Shown: positions 55,336-64,000 of the stretch, piece after piece
How positions within the stretch are numbered: the stretch's first letter is position 1
Layout of the letters: each line of letters opens with the position of its first letter
Assembly (NCBI GenBank): GCA_002438785.1
Contig: DJQS01000011.1
Location: 1 to 64,000, forward strand
Length of the DNA stretch: 64,000 nucleotides
Reading direction: 5' to 3'
Origin: Caryophanales bacterium UBA6380
Lineage (GTDB): Bacteria; Bacillota_I; Bacilli_A; RFN20; CAG-826
Notes under the pieces: generated by a model
The model's database searches: none
What the model was told of the DNA's origin: nothing
What the model saw: only the letters and a program-made list of their open reading frames with translations
Program-made: the position numbers and the translations under genes

Positions 55336-56442
55336 CTAAATTTTGGCAAAAAAACTTAAAATAATTTTATCTAAAATAGCCATTCCATTATGATTAGCAA
55401 CAATTGATTCTTTATTTATAATTATCAAATTTTCATCTTTTAATTTTTTTATTTCACGATCGTATTTTTTATTAAAATCAATTGAAAATCTTTTATTAAA
55501 TTCTTTAAAATTTATTCCTTTATTAGTTCTTAAATTAAGCATTATATATTCTTCTTCTTGTTCACTTTTAGATAATTTTTCTATAAAGTCGATATTATTC
55601 GTGTCGGATATGTATTTGTCTAAATTCTTAGTAAATGAATAACGCTCATCATTAATATATCCAAAAGCTCCCAACCCTATACCTAAAAATTCATTATCAT
55701 GCCAATAATTAAAATTGTGTTTGCTTTCATATCCTGGTTTAGAAAAATTACTAATTTCATAATGAATAAAATTATTTTCAATTAATTTTTTGCAAATCAA
55801 ATCATAGTATTTACGATTTAAATCTTCATCAATTTCTTTTATTTTCTTATTATAAAAAATAGTCCCCGGATTGATTGTAAGACTATAAATTGAAATATGA
55901 TTTACATCTAATTTTAAAAAATTGTCTAAATTATTTTCTATAGTAACTTCATCTTCTCCAGGTAATCCATAAATAAAATCAAGATTTATATTTTGAATAT
56001 ATTTTTTTGTTATCGATATTATTTTTGTAAAATCTGTTTTTTTTCTATTTAACTCACTTAATGTTGCTTCATTAAAACTTTGCACCCCTATCGAAATGCG
56101 ATTAACACCATAACGAGTTATTAATTTAAGAAAGGAATCGTTAATATCTTCTGGATTTGCTTCTATAGTAAATTCAGCATTACTATATTTTAAATCTTGT
56201 AAAAATACTAATATTCTTTCTAAATTAAAAAAGGATAGACACGAAGGTGTCCCTCCTCCAATATAAATTGTTTTAAATTTATCAAATTTTCTTTTAACGC
56301 AATTAATGTCATTTAACAATTTATCGATATATTTATCCTCAAAGCTTTGATTTTTTATAATTTTAGTAAAATCACAATAAGGGCAAATATTTCTACAAAA
56401 AGGTATATGAATATATAAACTATTTATCTTTTTTTTCTCCAT
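55336..56442 (-). CDS. hemW: Radical SAM heme chaperone HemW
   Basis: A coproporphyrinogen-oxidase-like protein that in studied bacteria is a heme chaperone. The 368 residues start SLYIHIPFCRNICPYCDF (radical-SAM Cys-x3-Cys-x2-Cys). They contain YIGGGTPSCLS, TIEANPEDI, RISIGVQSF and LDFIYGLPGE, and a helical C-terminal part. Start at 56442: AAGGAAAC lies just upstream, and the upstream-extended frame only overlaps the previous gene. It overlaps that gene by 23 nt. The order lepA-hemW-hrcA matches Bacillus, with two genes inserted. No heme biosynthesis gene is seen here. Confidence 0.92.
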   Translation of the reverse strand: MEKKKINSLYIHIPFCRNICPYCDFTKIIKNQSFEDKYIDKLLNDINCVKRKFDKFKTIYIGGGTPSCLSFFNLERILVFLQDLKYSNAEFTIEANPEDINDSFLKLITRYGVNRISIGVQSFNEATLSELNRKKTDFTKIISITKKYIQNINLDFIYGLPGEDEVTIENNLDNFLKLDVNHISIYSLTINPGTIFYNKKIKEIDEDLNRKYYDLICKKLIENNFIHYEISNFSKPGYESKHNFNYWHDNEFLGIGLGAFGYINDERYSFTKNLDKYISDTNNIDFIEKLSKSEQEEEYIMLNLRTNKGINFKEFNKRFSIDFNKKYDREIKKLKDENLIIINKESIVANHNGMAILDKIILSFFAKI

Positions 56443-56680
56443 TTGTTTCCTTTTCATATTCTTCAAATTGCTTTTTCGTATCTTCATCATCTACAGGTTC
56501 AAGGAAACGATCTAGGTCTTCTTGAATTGCTTGCTCTTGTTTTGGCTTTTCATCACTTTCCTTTTTATTAATAACGAACTTTCTTAATAAAAAAACAAGA
56601 AAAGCTATAATTCCAAACGTGGCTATTAATAATAATAAAATAATTCCTGGGTTTGTCCAAATACTATTAGATAAAAACAT
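56420..56680 (-). CDS. Uncharacterised small membrane protein
   Basis: An 86-residue protein with one N-terminal membrane helix (about 11-33, PGIILLLLIATFGIIAFLVFLL). A strongly charged tail follows (EKPKQEQAIQEDLDRFLEP, then many Glu and Lys). I recognise no family. It lies 18 nt after the Fic-like gene and overlaps hemW by 23 nt, so it is co-transcribed. A membrane-anchor or adaptor role is a guess from the shape only. Confidence 0.65.
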   Translation of the reverse strand: MFLSNSIWTNPGIILLLLIATFGIIAFLVFLLRKFVINKKESDEKPKQEQAIQEDLDRFLEPVDDEDTKKQFEEYEKETNGEKKDK

Positions 56681-56698
56681 ATTTTTTCTCCTTTAACT

Positions 56699-58102
56699 TT
56701 ATTTTTTGCGAACTGGTGTATAAATATATTTATTTTTTAAAGGCTCTTTACTATAAAAGCCAAGATAAACTAAGCCATCCATACTAGTTCGTGCAGTCTC
56801 ATAAGCGCAATTTAAACATTTTTTATACTGAGAAATTGTGTATTTCATTCCTAAAGTGCAATGTCTAGCATAAAAATAAGCTTGTCCATTTGATAAACTT
56901 GGGTAAAGTTCTTTTAAGTGATTTTCTAATTTTTTTGCCTCTTCTTCATTTAAGCCTTCTGGCAAAGAATTAATTGCAATATTCTTATTATAAATTAAAG
57001 TTGGCTGACCATTAGTTGGCAAAGTAGCTTGTTCATTTTGCAAATTGTCTTCATTATTTTGAATAATTTGATTCTTTTGTTCGGTTTTAGATTTAGCGTC
57101 TTCATGACTAATATCCAAAGCATAATTTTCATTAAAAATATCACTTTTCTTACTCAATACTAATTTATCGACAAAGTCGTCTATTCTAGGTTCTAAAATT
57201 CTGAAAACATAGTCTAAAAAATAAGTTAAATCAAAACTTTTTTGTGACTCAGTTAAAGCCTTTTCTAAATTATCATTATCATTTAATAAGCATTCAAAGT
57301 TAAATAAAGAAGCTACACTTTCTAAATCATTATACGCTAATATTTGTTTAAATAATAGAATTGCAATTTCCTCATTATAAACTTCGAAAGGTTTTATATA
57401 ATAGCAAAAATAAAGTGTACAAACACTTTTCAAAATCGGAGAAATTTTAACATTATTTATAAAATTAAATAGATTATTCATTGAATTTTCAATTTTATTA
57501 TGAGGGATACCAAAATATATTTTGTTTACTAATACTCTATTTAATCCATTATCTATTTCTTTAGTTCGATAGAATTCGGTTAATTCATTAGTACCTAGTA
57601 AAATAGAATATAATTTAGCTAAAAAATCTTCATTAATATTTTGATTATAGTTCTTTTCAATTTCATTTAAAGCATTTAAATAATGCATTATTAATATTTC
57701 ATTTGCTGAAAGTATGCTAGAATCATTAGTAATAATATTCTTTAATTTAGAATCATCTATATTAATTTTATATTTTTTTTCAATTTCTCGCAAAATGTCA
57801 TAAAATCTATCATTTGAAAATTTCTTTTTCCCTTCATAAGAAAGTTTAGAAAAATTAACCATGCAGCGTAATAATTTTCTTTCAATATTATTTACTTTTT
57901 CAACTATTGCTGGAGCTAAACATATGGAATAGCTTGTGCCATCAATATGTTCTAAAGCTAAGGAATATGAAAAATTTGCTCTATATTCTAAAATTTGTTT
58001 CCAAATATTATCAATAATAGGTAGCTTCATAGCCTTAGCTACATCATTTTTGGTTGCATAATTTACATTTGTAAAACGCATTCCTAGTTCATTATTTGCC
58101 AT
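56699..58102 (-). CDS. Fic-fold protein with degenerate active site and C-terminal winged helix
   Basis: A 467-residue protein with the Fic family layout. ELTEFYRTKEID (about 173-184) corresponds to the usual AG-YR---V, then IYFGIPHNKIENSMNNLFNFIN, and LYFCYYIKPFEVYNEEIAILLFKQIL (about 230-255) corresponds to the active-site helix. The motif H-P-F-x-x-G-N-G-R reads K237-P-F-E-V-Y-N-E-E245, so the catalytic His, both Gly and the Arg are gone. A linker of about 80 residues rich in Asn and Gln leads to a helical/winged-helix-like end (YETARTSMDGLVYLGFYSK). It probably binds rather than modifies its target. Family assignment rests on pattern, not on catalysis. Confidence 0.65.
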   Translation of the reverse strand: MANNELGMRFTNVNYATKNDVAKAMKLPIIDNIWKQILEYRANFSYSLALEHIDGTSYSICLAPAIVEKVNNIERKLLRCMVNFSKLSYEGKKKFSNDRFYDILREIEKKYKINIDDSKLKNIITNDSSILSANEILIMHYLNALNEIEKNYNQNINEDFLAKLYSILLGTNELTEFYRTKEIDNGLNRVLVNKIYFGIPHNKIENSMNNLFNFINNVKISPILKSVCTLYFCYYIKPFEVYNEEIAILLFKQILAYNDLESVASLFNFECLLNDNDNLEKALTESQKSFDLTYFLDYVFRILEPRIDDFVDKLVLSKKSDIFNENYALDISHEDAKSKTEQKNQIIQNNEDNLQNEQATLPTNGQPTLIYNKNIAINSLPEGLNEEEAKKLENHLKELYPSLSNGQAYFYARHCTLGMKYTISQYKKCLNCAYETARTSMDGLVYLGFYSKEPLKNKYIYTPVRKK

Positions 58103-58152
58103 AAATTTTACCTTCTATTACTATTTTAATTCGGAATTTTAATTTTATCAAT

Positions 58153-58196
58153 AATAATTCTAAAAATATACTAAAAATATACTAAAAAATTACTAT
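58153..58196 (-). repeat. Four-unit 11-bp repeat element, copy 7 (after lepA)
   Basis: On the minus strand the units are ATAGTAATTTT, TTAGTATATTT, TTAGTATATTT and TTAGAATTATT, starting at 58196, 58185, 58174 and 58163. The lepA stop codon TAG (58195-58193) is part of the first unit. The central two units are identical. It points with lepA. Confidence 0.85.
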
Positions 58197-60007
58197 TTCT
58201 CATCTTCATCTATTGAAAGCAAAGACATAAATGCTTCCTGTGGAAGTTCAACATTTCCAATTTGTTTCATTCTTTTTTTACCTTCTTTTTGTTTTTCTAG
58301 AAGTTTTCTTTTTCTTGAAATATCACCGCCATAACACTTTGCTAAAACATCCTTGCGCACTGCTTTAACATCAGCTCTGGCAATAACTTTTCCATTAATT
58401 GAAGCTTGAATAGGAATTTCAAACTGTTGTCTAGGTATCACTTCTTTTAACTTGCTCACCAATTTTAATCCTCGATTATAAGCAAAAGGTTTATAAACAA
58501 TTGTGCTTAATGCATCAACAGGTTCTCCATTTAGCAATATGTCCATTTTTACAAGATTAGATGGCTTATAATCCTCAATTTCATAATCAAGTGAAGCGTA
58601 TCCCTTACTATAACTTTTTAATTTATCAAAAAAATTATAAATAATTTCGCTTAATGGAATACTGTAATAAAGAATCATTCTTGTATCATCAAAATATTCT
58701 AAATCATGATAGATTCCTCTTCGATCTTGGCATAGTTCCATAATAGGTCCAACATAATCTTTTGGCGTCATTATACTTACTTTAGCATATGGCTCTAAAA
58801 TTTCTTTTACCAAAGTTAAATCTGGCATTTTACTTGGGTTATCAAGTTCAATTTGACTACCATCCGTTAGATTAATCTTATAAATTACGCTAGGTGCTGT
58901 AAGAATAATATCTAATAAATATTCTCGTTCAAGTCTTTCTTGAATAACATCCATATGTAATAAACCTAAAAATCCACATCGAAAGCCGAATCCAAGAGCT
59001 TGAGATGTCTCAGGTTCATATTTTAAACTACTATCATTCAAAGACAATTTTTCTAAAGCATCTTTAAGTTCTTGATATTTTCTACTATCAGTTGGATAAA
59101 TTCCACAATAAACCATAGGATTAATATTCCTATACCCTGGAAGAGCTTTATTTGCAGGATTACTAACAAGTGTTATAGTTTCGCCAACTCTTACTTCTTT
59201 AATGTCTTTAATTTGAGCACAAAGATATCCTACTTCGCCACAATAAAGAGAATCAGATTTAATTTCATTTGGTGTTCTAATACCAAGTTCAGTTACTTCA
59301 TATTCCTTATTTGCACGCATTAATTTGATTCTATCTCCAACTTTTATACATCCATCTTTAATTCTAATTAAAACAACAACTCCACGATAAGAATCATAAT
59401 AACTATCGAAAATTAAGGCTTGCAATGGACCGTTATTATCACCGCTTGGTGCAGGAATATCTGTAACTATTCTTTCTAATACCTCTTTTACATTTTCACC
59501 AGTTTTTGCACTTACCAAAATAGCATTATCACCATCAAGTCCAAGTCGTTCGGTAATTTCCTTTTTGCATACTTCAATCATTGCACTTTTAAGATCAATT
59601 TTATTTATTACAGGTATTATTGTTAAATCGTTATCAACAGCTAAATACATATTTGCTAAAGTTTGTGCTTCAACACCTTGCGTAGCATCAATTATTAAAA
59701 GAGCACCCTCACATGCTGCTAAGCTTCTACTAACTTCATATGTAAAATCAACATGCCCTGGAGTATCTATTAAATTAAAAATATATGATTCACCATTTGT
59801 AGCTTTATATTCAATAGTTACTGCATTTAATTTGATTGTAATGCCTCGTTCTCTTTCTAATTCCATCGAATCAAGAATTTGATCTTTCATTTCTCTTTTA
59901 GTGATAGTATTTGTTAATTCTAAAATTCGATCAGCTAAAGTAGATTTTCCATGATCTATATGAGCAATTATACTAAAATTTCTAATATTTTCTTGTTTGT
60001 ATTTCAT
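58193..60007 (-). CDS. lepA: Elongation factor 4 (LepA)
   Basis: A ribosome-bound GTPase that helps translation initiation and back-translocation. The 604 residues have G1 [16 protein letters not shown]2 [11 protein letters not shown]3 DTPGHVDF, G4 INKIDL and G5 SAKTG. The EF-G-like domains follow, then the LepA-specific C-terminal domain with the signature [25 protein letters not shown]. Length is the family norm. Its stop codon falls in an 11-bp repeat unit. It precedes the Fic-like gene and hemW. Confidence 0.96.
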   Translation of the reverse strand: MKYKQENIRNFSIIAHIDHGKSTLADRILELTNTITKREMKDQILDSMELERERGITIKLNAVTIEYKATNGESYIFNLIDTPGHVDFTYEVSRSLAACEGALLIIDATQGVEAQTLANMYLAVDNDLTIIPVINKIDLKSAMIEVCKKEITERLGLDGDNAILVSAKTGENVKEVLERIVTDIPAPSGDNNGPLQALIFDSYYDSYRGVVVLIRIKDGCIKVGDRIKLMRANKEYEVTELGIRTPNEIKSDSLYCGEVGYLCAQIKDIKEVRVGETITLVSNPANKALPGYRNINPMVYCGIYPTDSRKYQELKDALEKLSLNDSSLKYEPETSQALGFGFRCGFLGLLHMDVIQERLEREYLLDIILTAPSVIYKINLTDGSQIELDNPSKMPDLTLVKEILEPYAKVSIMTPKDYVGPIMELCQDRRGIYHDLEYFDDTRMILYYSIPLSEIIYNFFDKLKSYSKGYASLDYEIEDYKPSNLVKMDILLNGEPVDALSTIVYKPFAYNRGLKLVSKLKEVIPRQQFEIPIQASINGKVIARADVKAVRKDVLAKCYGGDISRKRKLLEKQKEGKKRMKQIGNVELPQEAFMSLLSIDEDEK

Positions 60008-60021
60008 ATCTTTCTATTATA

Positions 60022-62382
60022 TCAATTCTTGTAAAATTCACGTAAAACTTTTTTTATTTCATCACTATTTTTAACTACCTTATAATTTTTCCATTCATTT
60101 CTAAATAAATTTAAGTACTTTTTATGTAAATAGCGCGAATCAATAAGCAAAACCGATCCTCTATCATTTTCACTTCTTATAAGCCTTCCAACCGCTTGCA
60201 TAACACGATTCATGGCTGGATTGACATAAGTATAATTAAATCCATCCAAATTATTTTTATCATAATAATTTCGCAATATTTTACTTTCATAATCAAAAGA
60301 AGGTAAGCCTATCCCAATTATTATTACCCCTATAAGCCGATCATTAACAAGATCGATTCCTTCACTAAAACTACCACCAATCACTGCAATTCCAATTGTA
60401 GTTTTCCTAGGGTTTTCTGTAAATGCTTCTAAAAAAGAAGATTTTTCTAGGTTTGTCATGCTCTTCTTTTGATATATGACATTATATTCTTTATCGAAAT
60501 TAAGCCCACTTTTTAATTTGTAAAGATATTCATAAGAAGGCACAAATATTAAATAATTGCCCTTTTTTTCGTCAATAAAAGCCTTTATATTATTAATTAC
60601 TCCATTTAAACTTTTGTCTCTATCTTGATAAGCAATTGATAAACTATCATTTATCATTAAATTTAAATTTTTAGTATCAAACGGACTATCAAGAAGCAAT
60701 TTATTATCATAAACATCATCAGTAAGTAATTTCGTATAATAATTTAAAGGACTTAATGTTGCACTAAAAAGTGTAGCACTATCGACTTTCTTTAAGGTAT
60801 TATTGATAAATTCACTAGCATTTATACAATATAAATGTATTTCAAAGTCATTCATTTTTTTTCTTAAATAAATAGAAAAATTTTCATCCAATAAATCATA
60901 AATTTTAAGAAATTTATATGATTCTAAAAAAAATTCATCTGCCTTTTCATAAATCTGAAATGGGTGATCATTAGAATATTTTTTATAGACATCTGACATT
61001 TGTCTTAAATTTTTAACGAATTCATCATCGAGCTTTTCAAGTTTTAATTCAGAAATTTCCTCCTCTTCACTATTTATAAATTCTATTTTCTTAAACATTG
61101 CAAAATTAGATGACAATTTTTTTAAATTCTTTTTTATATCAATATTCTTAATATTTTTTAATTCTTTTTTCATATTAGAAAAAAGAGAATTAGATATAAA
61201 AGACGAATACATATCACGACTTCGAGAAATTAGGTTATGCGCTTCATCAACTAATAAATCAATATTATAAGTCTTGTCAGGAGATTCAAAGAATCTTTTA
61301 AGAAAGGCAGTAGGATGAAATACATAATTATAATCGCAAATAATATAATCAACATAGTTGCTCAAATCTAAAGATAATTCAAATGGGCAAACATTCTCTT
61401 TTAATGCAATATCTTTAATAATCTTTTCATCAAATAAAAGATGATTTAGTAAAAGTTCTTTTAATATCTTTTTTATCTTATCGTAATAGCCACGAGCAAA
61501 AACGCAATTTTCAGGATTACATTTCTTTTTATCCGAAAGACACATTTTTTCCTTCGATAATATTTCGATACCAGTAATTTTTACTCCACTATTATTAAAT
61601 AACTTAAGGCTTGATAAAGCCAATTTAAATTCATTATTTTTAGGAGTTAAATAAAAAATTTTATCAATTTGAATATCTTTAAATGATAATAATGAACCAT
61701 AAATACACGAAACAGTTTTGCCAATTCCTGTTGGAGCTTCAATAAAACCAATTTCTTTATTAACAATGTCTTTATTGACGAACTCAATCATTTCCTTTTG
61801 GCCTTTTCTTAATTTCAAAAATGGAAATTTTAATTCTTTCAAAGATTGATTTCTATTTTCTTTTAAATCATCGATTATTTTTAAAAAATCTAAATATTCA
61901 TAAAGATAACTTTCAACTTTGTTTTTAAGATCTATAAATGTATATTCAAAATTTTTATACGTTGTATTTTTATCAATTTGAGATATATATGTTAGCTGAA
62001 TACCAATGCAATCTAATTTATTTTTAAGCGCATATAAATAGGCATAGCATTCAGCCTGTGCGAGATGCCACGAAAAGTTGTTATTAATGAATTTTTCACG
62101 ATCACCAATATAGCTTTTTATTTCATCAATTATAACTTTTTTTTCACATTTAATTACGCCATCACATCTTCCATGAAGTCTTATTATATAATTAGAAATA
62201 TTTATTGTGCCATCAACAGGAACTTCTGATTCATAAGTCTCATTTTGCTTTGATTGGACATATTGATGCATTATAATTCCTTCAAGCATTGTGGAATTAT
62301 TAAAATATCGATCATCAATATCGCCACTTCGTAAAATAAAATCAACTAACTGATGTACAGATAAATCAAAATATTTATTCAA
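60022..62382 (-). CDS. PD-(D/E)XK nuclease fused to an XPD/DinG-type iron-sulfur helicase
   Basis: A 786-residue DNA repair helicase. The first part (about 1-175) is a RecB/Cas4-like nuclease: GRCDGVIKCEKKVIIDEIKSY gives the D...E-x-K motif and HLAQAECYAYLYA the trailing Q-x3-Y. The helicase part has EAPTGIGKTVSCIYG (Walker A), four cysteines for an iron-sulfur cluster (KMCLS, KKCNPENC, NVCPFEL), VDEAHNL (Walker B) and AVGRLIRSENDRG (motif VI). Start chosen at TTG (62382) because GGAG lies 6 nt upstream; an ATG at 62418 would overlap fmt by 44 nt. It overlaps fmt by 8 nt. Confidence 0.88.
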   Translation of the reverse strand: MNKYFDLSVHQLVDFILRSGDIDDRYFNNSTMLEGIIMHQYVQSKQNETYESEVPVDGTINISNYIIRLHGRCDGVIKCEKKVIIDEIKSYIGDREKFINNNFSWHLAQAECYAYLYALKNKLDCIGIQLTYISQIDKNTTYKNFEYTFIDLKNKVESYLYEYLDFLKIIDDLKENRNQSLKELKFPFLKLRKGQKEMIEFVNKDIVNKEIGFIEAPTGIGKTVSCIYGSLLSFKDIQIDKIFYLTPKNNEFKLALSSLKLFNNSGVKITGIEILSKEKMCLSDKKKCNPENCVFARGYYDKIKKILKELLLNHLLFDEKIIKDIALKENVCPFELSLDLSNYVDYIICDYNYVFHPTAFLKRFFESPDKTYNIDLLVDEAHNLISRSRDMYSSFISNSLFSNMKKELKNIKNIDIKKNLKKLSSNFAMFKKIEFINSEEEEISELKLEKLDDEFVKNLRQMSDVYKKYSNDHPFQIYEKADEFFLESYKFLKIYDLLDENFSIYLRKKMNDFEIHLYCINASEFINNTLKKVDSATLFSATLSPLNYYTKLLTDDVYDNKLLLDSPFDTKNLNLMINDSLSIAYQDRDKSLNGVINNIKAFIDEKKGNYLIFVPSYEYLYKLKSGLNFDKEYNVIYQKKSMTNLEKSSFLEAFTENPRKTTIGIAVIGGSFSEGIDLVNDRLIGVIIIGIGLPSFDYESKILRNYYDKNNLDGFNYTYVNPAMNRVMQAVGRLIRSENDRGSVLLIDSRYLHKKYLNLFRNEWKNYKVVKNSDEIKKVLREFYKN

Positions 62383-63331
62383 CTTTATCTCCGACTTTAA
62401 AATAATGTTGCATTCCATTATAAAAGGACTTAAAATCCATTCTATTTTTACCTGGCTTTTGTAATTCTAAAATTGACAAATATCCATCAGAAGTTGAAAT
62501 ACAAAATCCATTTTTATCATATTTTATTATAGTTCCTGGTTCACAAATTTTTGAAGTTTTAAAATCCTCAACTTTGAACACTTTAAATTTTACATTGTGG
62601 TAAACAAAATGTGTTCCTGGCTCATACGAAAGGGCTCTTATAATGTTTTTTATTTTACAAGATTCTTCAAAAAAATTTAATCTTTCTAATTCAGTATTTA
62701 TTTTTGACGTAAAAGTAATTTCTTTTTCATTTTGTTCAATTCCCAAATTTTTCTTATTTAAAACATCTTCTATGCCGTCATCAAATACATCAAAACAGCA
62801 TTTTGCAATTTTAATTTTTAACGAAGAATAGTTATCATTATCATCAATGGGTACGACTTTTTTATAAAACATTTTTCCAGCATCCATTTTATCAACCATT
62901 TCCATTAAAGTTACACCAGTCTCATTGTCACCATTTAATAAAGCGAATTGAATAGGGGCAGCACCTCTATATTTTGGCAATAAAGAACCATGTAGGTTAA
63001 AACACCCATATTTTGGGATCATTAATAGATTATGAGGCATGATTTGACCATAAGCCATAGTTAAAATAATATCCGGTTTTAAATCTTTAATAAATTCAAA
63101 ATCTGTTCTAATTTTTTCTTTCTGAAAAACAGGTATATTGTATTTTTGAGCAATTACTTTGGTTGGGACACTAATTAATCTCCCTTTGCGGTCATGTTCT
63201 TTATCAACCTGTGCAACAACTCCAATAATGTTATATTTTTCTATTATTAAATTTTCTAAGACAATAGCACTAATGTCAGGGGTACCAAAATATAAAATTC
63301 TAACGGTTTTTTTATTTATAAACTTTTCCAT
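62375..63331 (-). CDS. fmt: Methionyl-tRNA formyltransferase
   Basis: Formylates initiator Met-tRNA. The 318 residues contain ILYFGTPDISAIVL, the formyl-donor site MAYGQIMPHNLL, the catalytic NLHGSLLPKYRGAAPIQFALLNGDNETGVTLM region (Asn, His and later Asp), DKMDAGKM, and a C-terminal OB-like domain starting near 205. GGAG precedes the ATG. The def gene, often next to fmt, is not nearby. It is the first gene of the leftward unit and is divergent from rpsT. Confidence 0.95.
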   Translation of the reverse strand: MEKFINKKTVRILYFGTPDISAIVLENLIIEKYNIIGVVAQVDKEHDRKGRLISVPTKVIAQKYNIPVFQKEKIRTDFEFIKDLKPDIILTMAYGQIMPHNLLMIPKYGCFNLHGSLLPKYRGAAPIQFALLNGDNETGVTLMEMVDKMDAGKMFYKKVVPIDDNDNYSSLKIKIAKCCFDVFDDGIEDVLNKKNLGIEQNEKEITFTSKINTELERLNFFEESCKIKNIIRALSYEPGTHFVYHNVKFKVFKVEDFKTSKICEPGTIIKYDKNGFCISTSDGYLSILELQKPGKNRMDFKSFYNGMQHYFKVGDKVE

Positions 63332-63366
63332 AAAAACTCCATTTCTAATTATTATACATAATTTTA

Positions 63367-63396
63367 TTGCATTTACTTAACTAATTTTGTTATAAT
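63367..63396 (+). promoter_or_regulatory. Promoter of rpsT
   Basis: TTGCAT (63367-63372), an 18-bp spacer and TATAAT (63391-63396) preceded by TGT (extended -10) lie 27 bp before the rpsT ATG. GAGGTAA serves as ribosome binding site. Confidence 0.65.
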
Positions 63397-63422
63397 TTTT
63401 TAGTATTATCGAGGTAATAGAA

Positions 63423-63686
63423 ATGGCAAATATTAAATCACAAAAGAAAAGAATTAAAACTAATGAAAAAGCTAGAATTAGAAATGTCTCCTACAAGTCA
63501 AAGTTAAGAACTGCTGTAAAGGCTGTTAAGGTTGCTTGTACTACTAATAACAAATCGTTAGCTACAGAAAAATTGAATCAAGCTTTTTCAATTATTGATA
63601 GAGCTGTTGTTAAGGGAATTGAAAAGACTGGAACAGCTGCTCGTCAAAAAGCAAGTTTACAAAAATTAGTAAATAAAATTGCTTAA
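63423..63686 (+). CDS. rpsT: 30S ribosomal protein S20
   Basis: An 87-residue basic protein with the S20 pattern: MANIKSQKKRIKTNEKARIRN, then SKLRTAVKAV, AFSIIDRAVVKGI and TAARQKASLQKLVNKIA. It binds 16S rRNA early in 30S assembly. A good promoter, a GAGGTAA ribosome binding site and a strong terminator make it a single-gene unit. The neighbourhood (lepA on one side, holA on the other) is that of Bacillus. Confidence 0.97.
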   Translation: MANIKSQKKRIKTNEKARIRNVSYKSKLRTAVKAVKVACTTNNKSLATEKLNQAFSIIDRAVVKGIEKTGTAARQKASLQKLVNKIA

Positions 63687-63708
63687 TTTTCTAATATTTA
63701 GAGTTTAT

Positions 63709-63740
63709 AAAGCAACCGTTTGGTTGCTTTTTATTTTTTT
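63709..63740 (+). terminator. Terminator of rpsT
   Basis: AAAGCAACC, a GTTT loop and GGTTGCTTT form a 9-bp stem followed by a long T-run. The T-run reaches the stop codon of the convergent holA fragment. Confidence 0.95.
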
Positions 63741-64000
63741 AAAAATTCAATATAAAAAGTTCAAAATTGTAAAATCTGTCGATTTCGTTATGTTTAATAT
63801 CTTTATCAAGCTGGTATAATTTTTCTAAAATTTTTGGAATATTCTCTGTTTTCAATTTCTTGATATCTTGTAAAGCATAATAAATTTTTCCAGGTTTTAC
63901 ATTCAATTTAGTAGCAATTTCATTAGAGTTATACCCATTCTTATTTAAATAATTAACTGCATCTATAAAAATTAAAGAATTTGTCATCATAGTAATTAAA
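63739..64000 (-). CDS. holA: DNA polymerase III delta subunit, C-terminal part, cut by the window edge
   Basis: The frame stays open to the right edge. The 87 visible residues contain YLNKNGYNSNEIATKLNV, then KPGKIYYALQDIKKL, and LYQLDKDIKHNEIDRFYNFELFIL near the end. This is the pattern of the clamp-loader delta subunit's last domain (IA--L---P--v--AL, L---D--iK-G--D----LE-fIL-L). Position next to rpsT matches Bacillus holA (yqeN)-rpsT. An ATG pair at 63990 is therefore probably internal, not a start. Confidence 0.75.
   Translation of the reverse strand, partial: LITMMTNSLIFIDAVNYLNKNGYNSNEIATKLNVKPGKIYYALQDIKKLKTENIPKILEKLYQLDKDIKHNEIDRFYNFELFILNF

Overview
The window reads as chromosome of an AT-rich, low-GC Gram-positive bacterium of the Bacilli/Mollicutes side (relatives of Acholeplasma, Izemoplasma or the RF39 group are my best guess). 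Reasons: very low GC by eye; gene order matching the Bacillus secDF-recJ-relA-hisS-aspS, yqhY-nusB-xseA-xseB, xerD-deoB, yqeG-yqeH-yhbY-nadD-yqeK, dnaG-rpoD-trmK-nif3 and hrcA-grpE-dnaK-dnaJ blocks; fused SecDF and fused NadD-YqeK; and the MEP-pathway enzymes IspG and IspH. The code is the standard one: TGA ends glyQS, ybeY, the DEAD-box helicase and a small gene, so this is not a code-4 Mycoplasma.

Layout. 245-20094: all genes run rightward (secretion, RecJ, Rel, HisRS/AspRS, transketolase, Asp23-like, NusB, exonuclease VII, Pol IV, XerD, phosphopentomutase, an ABC importer without ATPase, an unknown gene). 20095-20339: a convergent gap holding a convincing dif-like site. 20340-28077: leftward yqeG-yqeH-yhbY-nadD/yqeK and parE-parC. 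28159-36442: mixed orientation (plsY, a diaminopentanoate-dehydrogenase-like gene, EF-P, a metallo-hydrolase, rpmG, ispG, nfo, DEAD-box helicase, ispH). 36429-64000: a nearly unbroken leftward housekeeping block (nif3, trmK, rpoD, dnaG, glyQS, recO, era, cdd, ybeY, a C39-peptidase membrane protein, rpsU, deoC, rpmF, mtaB, rsmE, dnaJ, dnaK, grpE, hrcA, hemW, a degenerate Fic protein, lepA, a nuclease-helicase, fmt), then rpsT rightward and the 3' end of holA.

The gene strand switch at about 20.1-20.3 kb, the dif-like site there and xerD 4 kb away together suggest that this is the replication terminus.

The most unusual signal is a family of seven short intergenic elements, each made of three or four 11-bp units with consensus TTAGTAWWWWW. 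They sit directly after stop codons and one exactly fills the xseB-dinB gap. I know of no described family like it. A second signal is a shared upstream motif (CCCCCAA, 14-15 nt, TACGACTTGTATA) in front of the C39-peptidase gene and of a strongly foldable non-coding stretch 27 kb away. Several proteins have lost canonical residues: SecDF without its membrane aspartates, EF-P without its PGKG loop, and a Fic fold without its catalytic motif.
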